From Turnera subulata (taxonomy: Eukaryota; Streptophyta; Magnoliopsida; Malpighiales; Passifloraceae), in contig JAKUCV010000418.1 in the NCBI GenBank assembly GCA_028386065.3, forward strand, positions 409,195 to 473,194: a stretch of DNA of 64,000 nt, written 5' to 3'. Positions 1-10,316 of the stretch are shown in pieces. Positions within the stretch are counted from its first letter, which is position 1; each line of letters starts with the position of its first letter. A model generated the notes under the pieces. It did not search any database. It saw nothing but the letters and a program-made list of their open reading frames with translations, and was not told where the DNA came from. Position numbers and translations under genes: made by a program.

Positions 1-600
1 CAGGCTAGCTGATCGTTGATCAGAAGAGCATATCAGCAGGTGGCGGTGCATTCCTCTCCTCGGGTCGGATCCATAGGGTTCTATGCATACATGTTGTCAT
101 TATGTTTAGTCTTCCGCTGCGTACTTGATTCCTTTGTATTTATCATTATTTGTTTTGATTGTGATCATGTTGTTGATGATTTTTGTGTCCCGGGAATGAT
201 AAGGGCAAATTGGTCATTCTGTATTAAATATTTAATTATATTAATAAATTGGGACACGGGCGTTTCACTGAGGGTTTATAAGTTGTTAATGAGAACTGAA
301 TTGTATTTGAGTTTGAGATAGACCTTTCGGTGCCGTCTTTTATACAAAATTTAGTTTATTTCTATTATGGACAAATCGGGTTATTCTTGTCTATTTAGAA
401 ATAATGAATTTTGTATTTTCGATGGAATTTAGTTTATTTATATTTTTGGACAAATCTGGTTATTCTTGTCCATTTAGAAATAATAAAGTTAGTCTTTAAG
501 AAATTTAAATACTATTGGTACTAGTTCTCAATTTGTAAATGACAACCTATATTTAAAGCTTCATATATTAAAATCTTGCATGATAAGGCATGGTACAAAA
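1..600. other. AT-rich DNA without a recognisable gene
   Basis: I see no convincing coding region. The 101-codon open frame at 16-321 has no domain I recognise and reads like chance. The stretch contains an imperfect direct repeat (348-404 and 426-484). It may be the edge of the copia element that follows, but no LTR sequence matching 3337-3767 is present here. Confidence 0.5.
348..484. repeat. Two-copy imperfect direct repeat
   Basis: A block of about 57 bp at 348-404 is repeated at 426-484 with a few substitutions. Both copies hold the words atttagtttatt, ggacaaatc and ggttattcttgt, and both end in atttagaaataat. A 21-bp spacer separates them. Confidence 0.75.
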
Positions 601-3336
601 TAGAAATTGACTAATATGGAATTAATTTATTATATCTATTATTGGTGGCCACAATGATAGATATAATAAATAAGGTGAAAAATCTCTAAAGCCTTTCTCT
701 TGATTCTTAGAAGTATATGGTTTCCAATACACAATGTTGTGTAAAATTAAGTATAAATGGTATTGCTGAAAGATGCAATAAAATGCTTAAGGACATGGTG
801 AGATGTATGATTAATCATTCTATTTTACCAATATTGCTTTAAGAAAAGATACAGCTTATATCCTCACTATGATTACAGTCAAAGTAATAGCTATTACTCC
901 TTATGAACTATGGACAAGCTAGAAACCTAATATTAGGCATCTATTCATTTGGGGTGATCCAACTAAGGGTAGGCCATTTAGGCCAACATAAAGAATTTGG
1001 ATCTAAAGATAGGTAGCTACTACTTTGTTAAGTAATTTTGAGTAATTATGGGGTTTCAAGTTTTTTGTCCCACAATCTAGTTATTTTGTGACAGGAATCC
1101 AGATTTCTTGAGGAAATTGAGTTTGGAGGGGAAGATAAGATGGAAAACATTGTCTTTGAAGGGGAACTTATTTCTCTTCTTATGGTTTTTTATAGACAAT
1201 GATTAGATTTCCATTACTGATGTTATTCAAGATAACATTGTATGAGTCTCTCTCTGAAATTCAGAAATCATTCATAAGGTTCAAACTCAACAACCTCAAG
1301 AACAAGTGCCGCTAAAGAATTCCACTTGAGAAAGGAGAAGTGCAAATTCGGATGATTATATTGTCTTTTCCTAAGAACATAAGGATGATGTAGGATTGAT
1401 GGAAGATGATTTTATCAGCTTTCATCAAGTCATAAAGAGTTCTTATCCTCAAAAGTGGAATGATGCCATGAATGATGAGATTAAGTCTATGAAAGACAAA
1501 GATATTGAGGATCTTGATGAATTGCCTAAAGGTGAGAAACCGATTGGTAACAAATAGTTATTTGACACCAAAAGGACTCAAAGGGCAATTTAGAAAGATA
1601 TAAAGCTCGTCTTGTCATAAAGGATTGTACTCAAAAGGTGGCATTGGTTCTAAAGAGTCTTTCTCTTCGGTTTCAAGAAAAGATTCTTTCAAGATAATAC
1701 TGGCACTTATGGCTCATTTTTCATTGAGCATTAGATGGATATAAAGATTATGTTTCTCAATGATAACATTAAAGAGACAATTTATATGTTGCAACCATAG
1801 AATTTGTGTTGGTAGACTCAAAGAAAATGGTTTGCAAATTAAAAGAATCCATCAATAAGCTTAAACAAGCTTCCTGTCACTGGTATTAGTTTTTTGTCTA
1901 ATAATGATCTCATTCGGTTTTGAGATAGATATAGGCGAAAATTTTGTATACCATAAGTTCAGTGGGAGTAAAACTAGTTTCCTGGTTTAATATGTCAACG
2001 AGATATCATTTGCTAATAGTGAGATATGCATAAAGTACTAACCAAGAAGTTTCTAATACTCTTAGAAACAAAAGATCTGGTGTAGCCTCTTTTGTCTTTG
2101 GAATTCAAATATGTTGAGATTATTCTCAAAGTGTTCTTGAATTGTCACAAAAGAGTTATCTCATTAAAGTTCTTAGCAAATTTGGATTAGAGGATTGTAA
2201 ATCAGGAAATACCCCTATTTCTAAAGGAGACAAGTTTAGTCTTAATTAATGCCCCCGAGTATAAGATGCAAAATTTATTATGCATCTACAATTAAAGGTC
2301 TTATGTATACTCAAGTATATATGCATTTGGATATAGCATATATTCCTAGGATATTATATAGACAAAATATCTCAATAACCCTAGAATGGATCATTAAAGA
2401 GCAGCAAAAGGGTTATATGGTAATTGTAGAGAGTAAAGTGTATATGCTCACATACATGAAATTAGAATCTATGGAGATCATTGGGTATTCTGATTCTCAT
2501 TTTGTTGGATGCCACTAAGGTAATAGATCTATATTTGGGCTATATTTATTTACTAGCTGACGAAGCTATTTCTGAAAGAGTGTTAAGCAGATACTCAATG
2601 CTTCTTCCAGTATGGCAGTTGAGTTTATAGCTTGTTTTGAGGCATCTGAGTATGGAATATTGCTATGGAATTGTCACTAAGCTGCAAATTATGAATGGTA
2701 TTGGTAAAGCCATTAAGGATGTTATGTGACAATTAATAAGGACTTGTGTATTCCATCATTAACAGCAACTCATTAAAATTTGTGCTGTTAAATAAAGAGT
2801 TCAGAGAGAACAAGTGTATGCGGAACATATTGGGACAAACTCCATTGTTGCGGATCCGCTCATTAAAGAGATTACCAGTTAAGGTTTTCATGAGCATATT
2901 GCTCATATGAGCTTCAGATTCGTCATTGTTTGACGAAATACAGTTTCAGTGGGAGTTTGTATTTTGATGTTCTCATTTCCAGACGCACTTAGTATTTTCT
3001 GCAGAATAAAGTACATTTAGTTTGTTTATTCTCTGAACATGTTATTATGTTTGATCTCATAAGGTTTGAGGACCAGTTGGAGATAGGCATGTATGATCAC
3101 ATTACATGTAATTTCTATGCTACACATCCATACTTGATCTATGTCATTGAATATGTTAGTATGGTGACCATTGATGGGTCCAGTTACGCATAAAATGTAA
3201 CGAAGGCCGCTTTGATCCCATGCTAATGTAGTTGATTGACCAGATTGTTTAAGGAGATGTTTCAAGAAAGACAGTCACTTTTGTGCACACTTTGGAATAT
3301 AATTGTCTCAAGAATAATATAGTCCAAGTGGGAGAT
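600..3336 (+). mobile_element. Decayed Ty1/copia retrotransposon, internal region
   Basis: Translations on the plus strand show copia polyprotein pieces in order, broken by many stops and frameshifts. Around 740-1000 is the end of the integrase core (NGIAERCNKMLKDMVRCMI, the usual NGVAER region). Around 1400-1560 is the start of the reverse transcriptase (WNDAMNDEIKSM). Around 2250-2520 is the RNase H area, and near 2840-2880 is the terminal EHIGTNSIVADPL motif. The order integrase before reverse transcriptase is diagnostic of Ty1/copia. A purine-rich tract (about 3322-3335) leads straight into the 3' LTR. Gag, protease and the 5' LTR are not visible. It cannot encode active proteins. Confidence 0.8.
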
Positions 3337-3767
3337 TGTTGGAATTATTTAATATATATAGGCTTATATTATTAATTACAATTATATTAAAGACTGTCTA
3401 ATTTTATGGGGCCATTAAGTGATCTATTTTGGACTCTAGAGACATCTTGTTGGTATGGGCTTTTATGTGTAGAAACCCAATACTAGTAATTAGAGCTTTA
3501 TGGGAACCCTAATTGACCTAGTATATAAAAGATATAATATAGAGTTGTGGTCCACAAGATTATTCCTGCATCAGTTTCCTCTGCCCCATCACAGAAAAAC
3601 ATACAAGGCGTTGGAACCAAATCTTGGAAGCTCCCAATCCCCTCAAGTCACCGTTCAAGTTTGTTTATCATGGATTCAGGTACGCCTTGCTTCTATACCT
3701 GATTATTGTTCTTGATTGTCTAATAATTTATCAAGATATTTGAGGCATTAAAGTAATTATTCTAACA
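3337..3767 (+). repeat. 3' LTR of the copia element
   Basis: Begins TGTTGGAATTATTTA and ends TAATTATTCTAACA, so the ends form an imperfect inverted repeat with the canonical TG...CA. It lies directly after the polypurine tract AAGTGGGAGAT. Length is 431 bp. A TATA-like promoter word (tatataaaa) is at 3522-3530. No matching 5' LTR occurs in the window, so the target duplication cannot be checked. Confidence 0.85.
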
Positions 3768-4096
3768 CATCTTTTTCACCTTGGCAATGATAATATTTTC
3801 TACCTAAGTGTCACGAAGACACGAGGGAACCAAGTGCACAACGTTCCACAAGGATAGTCTGTCACATGCAGCGGTCTGCATGCTTTCTTGCTCACACAAA
3901 GCAGCAATCTTATAGTTGCACCAAGGCTAATTTTGTAAGAGTTTTTATATACTTACAAATGAAAGAAAGATTTCAAACATTGACTATTCCAAATGCCACA
4001 GAGATTCTATAGGATTAACGAAGATTCTAAATTTCAAAGCCAAAAAATAACACAAGTTTCTGTTGGAAGATTTTTTCTTAAAGAAGGTAACTCGGT
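3768..4096. other. Spacer between two retrotransposons
   Basis: About 330 bp of AT-rich DNA between the copia LTR and the next element. No open frame, RNA gene or repeat was recognised. Confidence 0.5.
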
Positions 4097-4387
4097 TGTT
4101 GGCATATTAAACTAAGCCAATTAAGTTGGGTTTAAGAGTATTTATGTTATTAAGTTTTAAGAGTCCAAGTCCTATTCGGTTTAGGAGTTATGTCTTGTCC
4201 GTTAAGTTAAAGTCTCTATAAATAGGTATATTAGGATTTTATTATATGTGTAGGAAAGTAATAGTTGTGAAAAATACTAAGGGTGTGGCTACCGTGAGGG
4301 ACACCGAAGTGTCGCCTAGTTTATTGTGTGAGGTTTCAAATTAAATAAAAAAAGTTTGTGTTGTGTTTGAATTCTCTAAATTTTACA
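4097..4387 (+). repeat. 5' LTR of the non-autonomous element
   Basis: Starts TGTTGGCATATTAAAC and ends AAATTTTACA. It matches 6288-6580 over its whole length with scattered differences. A TATA box (tataaata) lies at 4217-4224. The U5-like end holds a short AATTAAATAAAAAAAG tract. Confidence 0.88.
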
Positions 4388-5056
4388 ATTAGTAGCAGTG
4401 TGACGATCCAGTAGAGTTAACGCTGCGCAACAACAAGAGCTAGTGAAGATTCAGTGAGAAGCTGCGCTAAGGAGAAAGAAAAAGAAAAACGTTGAGAGCT
4501 ACGCTAAGGAGAAAGAAAAAAAAGGTGGTGTTCGTGAAAAAAAAAGGAAGCATCGTGTTCCTGTGAAAACAAAAAAAGTTGGATCATGTCGTTTGTGGAG
4601 GTTCATGATTTGTCACTAAAAGTTTGTGTCCATTGTTCAGTAAAGGAAAAAAAACAAAAGAGTTGACAAGGAAAACCAAAGGGCTGCACTGGTTGTGGAG
4701 GAAGCAACAAAAGCAACAAAAAAAAAAATTGTGAAAAAAAAAATCAGGGAGGGAAAAAAAACGTTGGTTGTTAATGGTACTGTTGTTTTTTAAAACAAAC
4801 CGTTGGTTGTTTGGTTCGTGATCAAAAAAAGAGGGAGCTGCGCGATTAAAAAAAAAAAGGCTCCTGTAATTTGTTGATCGGAAGGTTGGAAAAAGAAAAA
4901 AATTCCATAAAAAAAGACATGTCATTTTGGTTACTGTGATGTGGTTGCTAAGGAGTGAAAGTGTTTGCTGAGGAGTGAAAAGAGGAAAAATAATCTTGGC
5001 TTGGACCGTGAAGGAGAGAAAAATGAGAAAAATCAGGGTGAGGTAAGTAAATTAAC

Positions 5057-5999
5057 TTGGCTTCCCAATTATTAAAATTATTATTTTTTGACATGGAGAA
5101 ATTAAAGTATAAGAGAATAAATTTTGGAGGTTATAATGCATGGTTTGCTCAAGCTCAAAAGTACATGGAAGTTTATGATGTGTGGGATTTGGTTGCCAAT
5201 GAAAGTATATTATTCATGTTGCCAATGGAAATTTATAAAGTTGAGGATGAAAAGTTTAAGGAAATATTACTTTCTATTACTCCTCGCTGGTGCCATGATT
5301 TTGTGCTTGAAAAAGATTCTTCCGAATGAATATTTCCTCAAGCTCAAACAGGCTTTCAATAAAGGTAAAATTATGTCTGGATTAAATTGGCCTTGTGATG
5401 CTCCAACAGAATATTGGCAATATTGGCTGAAAAATGATCAGTATGTGGAGGATGAGTTGGAATATTTTGGAAAAGAAGTTTCAAAATTTTCTCAGATTGA
5501 GATTGAAAATATCAACTTGTGGGATAGCAGTGCAGATGCTAGATTTAATGGCGAGTTTCATAAACTCTCAAGAATTTGTGTAGAGCAAATTGATTTGGCA
5601 CATTTTAGTAAGGAAGACATGTTTGATGGTGAAGTTAGAAGAATGCAAAGAATTGAAGTGAAAGATTTGTCACTGTCAAGTTACAGTCAAGATTCAAAGT
5701 TTCATGGTGAGTGGTACAGCTTAATAAGGATCATGGGTGAAAACATTATTTTCTCAGGAGGAGGAGAAGGATAGTAGTTCAAGAAAATAATTTTTCTTGC
5801 CAAAGAGACAATGAAGGTGAACAAATAGTTGAACAAGTGGAAGAGAAAGTTTGCCTAGATGATTCTTTGCTTGAGGGAGACAAATTAACTGAGGATGAAC
5901 AAAAAGAGAGGAGAAAGTTAGAAGAGGCTGAAGGGAAGGAAGTTGAAGAAATTGATTTTATCTATGGTGAAGAAATTAATTTTATTGGTGTTGATTAAT
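5057..5999 (+). pseudogene. Gag-like protein with 26-residue tandem repeats, frameshifted
   Basis: The first segment (5057-5329) has a pattern like the N-terminus of copia-type Gag (NFGGYNAWFAQAQKYMEVYDVWDLV region, with the conserved aromatic and YxxxxDxW spacing). The reading then continues in another frame (about 5330-5757), where three exact 26-residue units follow one another (about 5490-5723) with the pattern RI-x-VE-x-I-x-L ... F-x-GE. It ends in the first frame again (about 5758-5999) with a Glu/Lys-rich acidic tail (EEAEGKEVEEIDFIYGEE). Two frameshifts are therefore needed, so this copy is probably not functional. The repeat domain matches no family I can name. The purine-rich 4.5-4.9 kb leader gives an antisense open frame that I regard as a shadow. 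Confidence 0.6.
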
Positions 6000-6287
6000 T
6001 TTTCTCAACAAAGGGTGTGAAGATTGTTTTTGAGAGCAACAAAGAATGGGAGACAGTTCAAGATTTCATTCACAAGCAAGATGAAGTATAGAAGAGTTAC
6101 TCCAAGAAGGACATGCAATATGGAAAGGATGTGAAGCTTAATGTTTGGTTTGACTCAAGGAAGATGTTATTGTTCGAATCGATGTTCGAGTCGGTCACTA
6201 CAACAACAATGGAATTGGAGGCACTTGCAATTGATTGAATTGGGTAGAGTGATATTTGTATTTGCAAGCTTAGTTTGAGGGAGACAT

Positions 6288-6580
6288 TGTTGGGATATTA
6301 AACTAAGCCAATTAAGTTGGGTTTAAGAGTCTTTATGTTATTAGGTTTTGAGAGCTCAAGTCCGGTTCGGTTTAGGAATCATGTATTATCCGTTAAGTTA
6401 AAATCTCTATAAATAAGTATATTCGGATTTTATTATATGTGTAGTAAAGTAACAGTTGTGAAAAACACTGAGGGTATGGTTAGTGTGAGGGGGCACCGAG
6501 GTGCCGCCTAGTTTATTGTGTGAGGTTTCAAAATTAAATAAAAAAAGTTTGTGTTATTGAGTGATTTTATAAATTCTACA
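6288..6580 (+). repeat. 3' LTR of the non-autonomous element
   Basis: Starts TGTTGGGATATTAAAC and ends AAATTCTACA. It is 293 bp against 291 bp for the 5' copy. The TATA word (tataaata) is at 6408-6415. Differences from the 5' LTR are scattered, so the insertion is not recent. Confidence 0.88.
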
Positions 6581-6743
6581 TGGGTACATTGTGAGAAGAA
6601 ATTTGCAATAGCAACAACAGAGAAAACATTTTAACCAGATTCTATCCATCGACAGAAACCAAAGGAATAAGATATATTCTTGTCCGAGAAACCATCTTCT
6701 TGTCTCTTGTTCAAGTTGTCCTTGCCGATGGCAAGATTCATGA

Positions 6744-6753
6744 CAAGTTAGGC
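6744..6753. repeat. Target-site duplication, left copy
   Basis: CAAGTTAGGC, identical to 7998-8007 on the other side of the stem-loop element. Confidence 0.9.
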
Positions 6754-7997
6754 GGAATAAAGGATTTTTTGGTACCTGTACTTGGCCTCGATTTGGGTTT
6801 TGGTACCTGTACTGAAATTTCATGTTTTTTTGGTACCTGTACTTGGTAGTTTTCATGAATTTTGGTACTTCCGGTGGCCGGACGGTCGCCGGAGACACGT
6901 GTCGAATTTATATGAGGCCACATCATCTTGGTGGTCAACCCCACCTGGGTTCCCCCAATCTCGACCCAAAACCACCAAAAAACCGACCCGTTCCGGGTCT
7001 AACCATACCAAATATCCCAATTTTATTTTTAAAAAGTGAAATTAAATTTAAATACATTACAAAATTAATTTAAAATAAATAATTAATCTAACGGGTAAAT
7101 AAGAAATGACATTAAAATTTAAGAATCATAATTTAAAAAAAATATATAAATAAGTATATAAATTTTATATATTTACTTTCTAAAAATAGAAATTTTTATT
7201 TTTAAAAATAATGATAATAATTTCTAAAAATAATTTTCTAAAAAAATAAAATAATTTTATATATTTTTAAATAATATATTTTTAACAAAATTATTGTAAA
7301 TTTTTTTATTTGAAATTTAAAATTTTTATATAATTTTTCTAAAACTAAAATAAATTATTATTTTTAAAAATTTAAAATAAAATATAATTTTAAAATTTAA
7401 ATAAATTTATATAAAATTTCACATAAATATATAATTTTTATGTTTTTTTAAAATTAGAATAAAACTTTATATTTTAAATTTTTTATATATATTTGTTAAA
7501 ATAAAATATTATTTTTAAAAATTATTCATAAATTTATGTTAAAAAATTATTATATTATTTTAAAATTATAAAAAAGTTATATTTACATAATTCAATTTAA
7601 TAAAAATTTTATTTTAAAAATTTTTATATTTTTTAAAATATAATTCTTTTATTTTAATCTCACTTCTTATTTATAAATTAGACTAATTAATTAATTTTAA
7701 TTAATTTTATAATCCTTTTTAAATTTAATCTCACTTTTAAGAAAAAAATTTTGGTATTTGGTTGGTTAGACCCTGGGTCGGTTTTTTGTGGTTTCGGGTC
7801 AAAATTGGTGGAACCCGGGTGGGGTTGACCCTGAGATGACGTGGCCTCACATAAATTGGATACATGTCTCCGGTGACCGGAAGTACCAAAATTAATGAAA
7901 ACTACCAAGTATAGGTACCAAAAATCATGAAATTTCAGTACAGGTACCAAAAATCAAATCGAGGCCAAGTACAGGTACCAAAAAAATCCTTTATTCC
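6754..7997. mobile_element. Long stem-loop DNA transposon, Mutator-like, non-coding
   Basis: The arms 6754-about 7050 and about 7715-7997 are inverted copies of each other, starting GGAATAAAGGATTTTTTGG at both ends. A perfect 10-bp direct duplication, CAAGTTAGGC, flanks the element (6744-6753 and 7998-8007). The flanking DNA reads continuously if the element and one duplication copy are removed. Each arm carries three GGTACC words about 30 bp apart (6771, 6802, 6832 and 7914, 7943, 7974). The loop is extremely AT-rich with no coding frame. Long TIRs and an 8-11 bp duplication point to a non-autonomous Mutator-like element. The superfamily is inferred from structure, not from a transposase. 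Confidence 0.85.
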
Positions 7998-8007
7998 CAA
8001 GTTAGGC

Positions 8008-8420
8008 ATCAAAGTGACAAGAGTGCAGGTGGCTACTTCACCAAGAGTTTTAAAGACTATGATAGATTCGCTAGGCATTACAACCGACAAGCACAACAAT
8101 AGTGTACAGCTCATGATAAGAAGACAGAAACGGAACGTTAATAGTTGAAAGATGTCTTTCTCAGTAAGTCGGTCCGGGAAATGTACGGTCCGGGAAATGT
8201 AATATATCCGACAGTACAATGTAACCAGGCTTGAATGTTCATCTTGATGTCCAACAAATAGCAATTGTTCCAAATCCAAATTATTACATAATACCAATAA
8301 TTGTTTGAAAGCTAATTTTGAAGAACTTGTGAGTAATTAAGTAATTGTCCTTACGATGATCAAAATGATCACTGAATCTCACAAAAAACAAGGTAAACCA
8401 AAATCCTATGCAAAAAAACA
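8008..8420. other. Gene-free flank of the stem-loop element
   Basis: Together with 6581-6743 this is the DNA into which the stem-loop transposon inserted. A 15-bp word (ggtccgggaaatgta) occurs twice in tandem, one base apart, at 8171-8201. No clear coding content. It could be 3' or intronic sequence of the neighbouring F-box pseudogene. Confidence 0.45.
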
Positions 8421-9480
8421 AGGAAACTTACCTTCACTGTAAATCTATGCAAGTGCGGGAACAGTTCCATAAAGGAAGCACAAAAATAGAGATTTCTTGT
8501 GGCTGAGACTACTGGCACAGAAATTTCCAGGCGGGTAATATTACGAAAGTAAACCTCACCTCACGAGGACCGAACGATATGTTGCCTACATTAGTAAAGC
8601 TTTAAGATTAGAAATAGAATATAAATGAAGGAAAACAAACTCAGCATAATTTTAGGGCAGTCCAATTTAAGGATTTTCAGTTTTGTAAGACCTCCAAGGA
8701 ATTGGGCAGTATCCTGGAATTAAGGACCTCGGGGTATTTATGAATGGATTCTCTTCCAAAGCCATCCCACAGTATTCAAACGACATAAGATTCGGCGCTG
8801 ATAATTAAACAACTCGCAAATTGTAGCAATGCCGGATCATCAAATACTGCAACTTGAGTGATGGACCACTAATCCTGAGATTCATCAGGAGATCCGAGTA
8901 TGAAACACTCAACACCTCAAGTAGAGAAGAGTGAGATAAAATGGCCTGAGTAACTTCTTCAGCAACATTAATGTAAGTCAAGTGTAGGACTGTTAGAGAA
9001 CTAAAGCCAGCGGGAGTAAGCAAATGCAGGGGAAAGGGGCAAAAACGCTTATGTTGGTAGGTTTCTACATTCCAGGGTGCTTCTTAAGTTCAAGTGAAGC
9101 CTTTAAACATCCTTTTGGATAGCAAACTGAATCCAACTATCCAAATCTGATGGGGAATTCACATCAAAACAAATACTCAACTCTTCAACATTCGGGCTTT
9201 TGAGTGAATTCAAGAGATGATTCACCCCTTTCATGAAATTGCGGGCTGCTTCATCCCAATAATATATTGCTCATGACGGAATTCCCACACCTTTGGTAAA
9301 TTATCAAACTCCATAGGGACCTGAAAATAATGTCCATACGTGCCTCCATCCGCTGCTGGAGAGGATGCTTGTTCTCATAGCTTCTTCAATCAAGAGCCGA
9401 GATAATATGTTCCCAAGAATGTCACAGGGCAACTCACTAATGCGATCCTTTCTTAGGGCAAAAAGCCTATCATAGTTCTG
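8420..9480 (-). pseudogene. F-box/LRR (FBD-type) protein pseudogene
   Basis: Reading the minus strand from 9480 downward, the F-box is clear: DRISELPCDILGNILSRL followed by an EEAMRTSIL segment and WRHVWTLF (about 9315-9455). Further on are a WIQFAIQKDV-like LRR entry (about 9090-9150), LRR segments within 8805-9023 (FSSLTVLHLTYINV and LKLQYLMIRHCYNLRVV), an LGGLTKLKILKLDCPKI segment (8650-8700), and NITRLEISVPVVSATRNLYF (about 8480-8550). This is the order seen in plant F-box/LRR proteins of the At1g13570 type, which act as substrate receptors of SCF ubiquitin ligases. Frame changes after the F-box and stops between the LRR parts show that it is broken. No intact start-to-stop gene model is possible. 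Confidence 0.75.
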
Positions 9481-10316
9481 CAAAGCGAAGAAAAGAAAAA
9501 CAAAACAAAATGAATGTAGTTTTTAGACTCATTAAAGTGGTCCCAGAATCCTAGTTCTACTCGGTGTCCTAAACTTTTAAGCCTTCCACTTAGTGAAAAA
9601 CTATAAATTTTTTTGGTTGCAAAAAATACGCCAGCAGGTGACTGGTGAAAAATGTATCAAAGCTTACGAAGATTCGGAAAAAATATAATTATTAACGGCA
9701 AAGTATAAGAAGCCTGCAACAAAAAAGGGATTCTTAGGGTAAAGAGTTTTTATTTCAACAAATAATTTAAAGGTAATCGCTTTTGGACTTAGGATAAAGA
9801 AGTTCAGTATACATGGGCCACTCGACATTAAATTAAATTTTCTTTAACCAGGCAGCCAATCGCAGTAGCTTGCTAGCTGGGCCTCTCTCGCCTTGCCTTT
9901 GCGTTGCGCTATTATGTCTATAGGAGCTACAGAAATTTGACATTTGTACAATTTGGCTTTGTGTACAAACTGGATGCCTTAACTATAAACTGAAACTCCT
10001 ACCAAAAGAGTGTTAACGACAACGTTAACTCAGATATATACATATAAACAAAATGTAATGTGGCAAAAAGAGCATTTGAGATTTGATTTATCAATCATTC
10101 AATCACTAGAGCATTCAAAAGAAACTGTACACAAAAGGTGGGGCTTGGGTTTGCACATTATACACAAATCCCGTGGGTGCCTTCTTTCTGATGATTGCAC
10201 CCCGACTGTCATCATTTGTGAGGTACACAAAAAAGGCATTTAAGAATCAAGGTGAACAAAAAGATGAAAAACAAGTATCTAAGCCAATGCAAAAGGCATT
10301 CGCACGCATTATTTCT
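9481..10316. other. Intergenic DNA and probable 3' UTR of the kinase gene
   Basis: No coding region seen. The kinase stop codon is at 10317-10319 on the minus strand, so its 3' UTR lies in this stretch. AATAAA-like words on the minus strand occur near 9748, but the cleavage site cannot be fixed from sequence alone. Confidence 0.45.

Larger units (their letters stand above)
4097..6580 (+). mobile_element. Non-autonomous LTR retrotransposon (copia-like, LARD type)
   Basis: A 2.48-kb element bounded by two closely similar LTRs (4097-4387 and 6288-6580). Its polypurine tract (GTTTGAGGGAGACA, about 6273-6286) sits immediately before the 3' LTR. The 5-bp flanks are TCGGT on the left (4092-4096) and TGGGT on the right (6581-6585), which would be a target duplication with one mutation. 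The interior has a purine-rich leader (4440-4900) and a gag-like open region, but no protease, integrase or reverse transcriptase. It would have depended on another element for mobility. A typical primer-binding site for initiator Met tRNA is not evident after the 5' LTR. Confidence 0.85.

Noticed and set aside
16..321. 101-codon frame at the left edge
   Set aside because: Low-complexity hydrophobic translation, no domain, no start context. Probably non-coding.
3436..3450. CATCTTGTTGG inside the copia LTR resembles the expected left junction (CATCT plus LTR start)
   Set aside because: It lies inside the LTR and the sequence after TGTTGG does not continue like the LTR start. Chance match.
4584..4925. 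113-codon minus-strand frame rich in Phe and Asn
   Set aside because: It is the complement of an A/G-rich leader of the non-autonomous LTR element. Homopolymer codons explain it.
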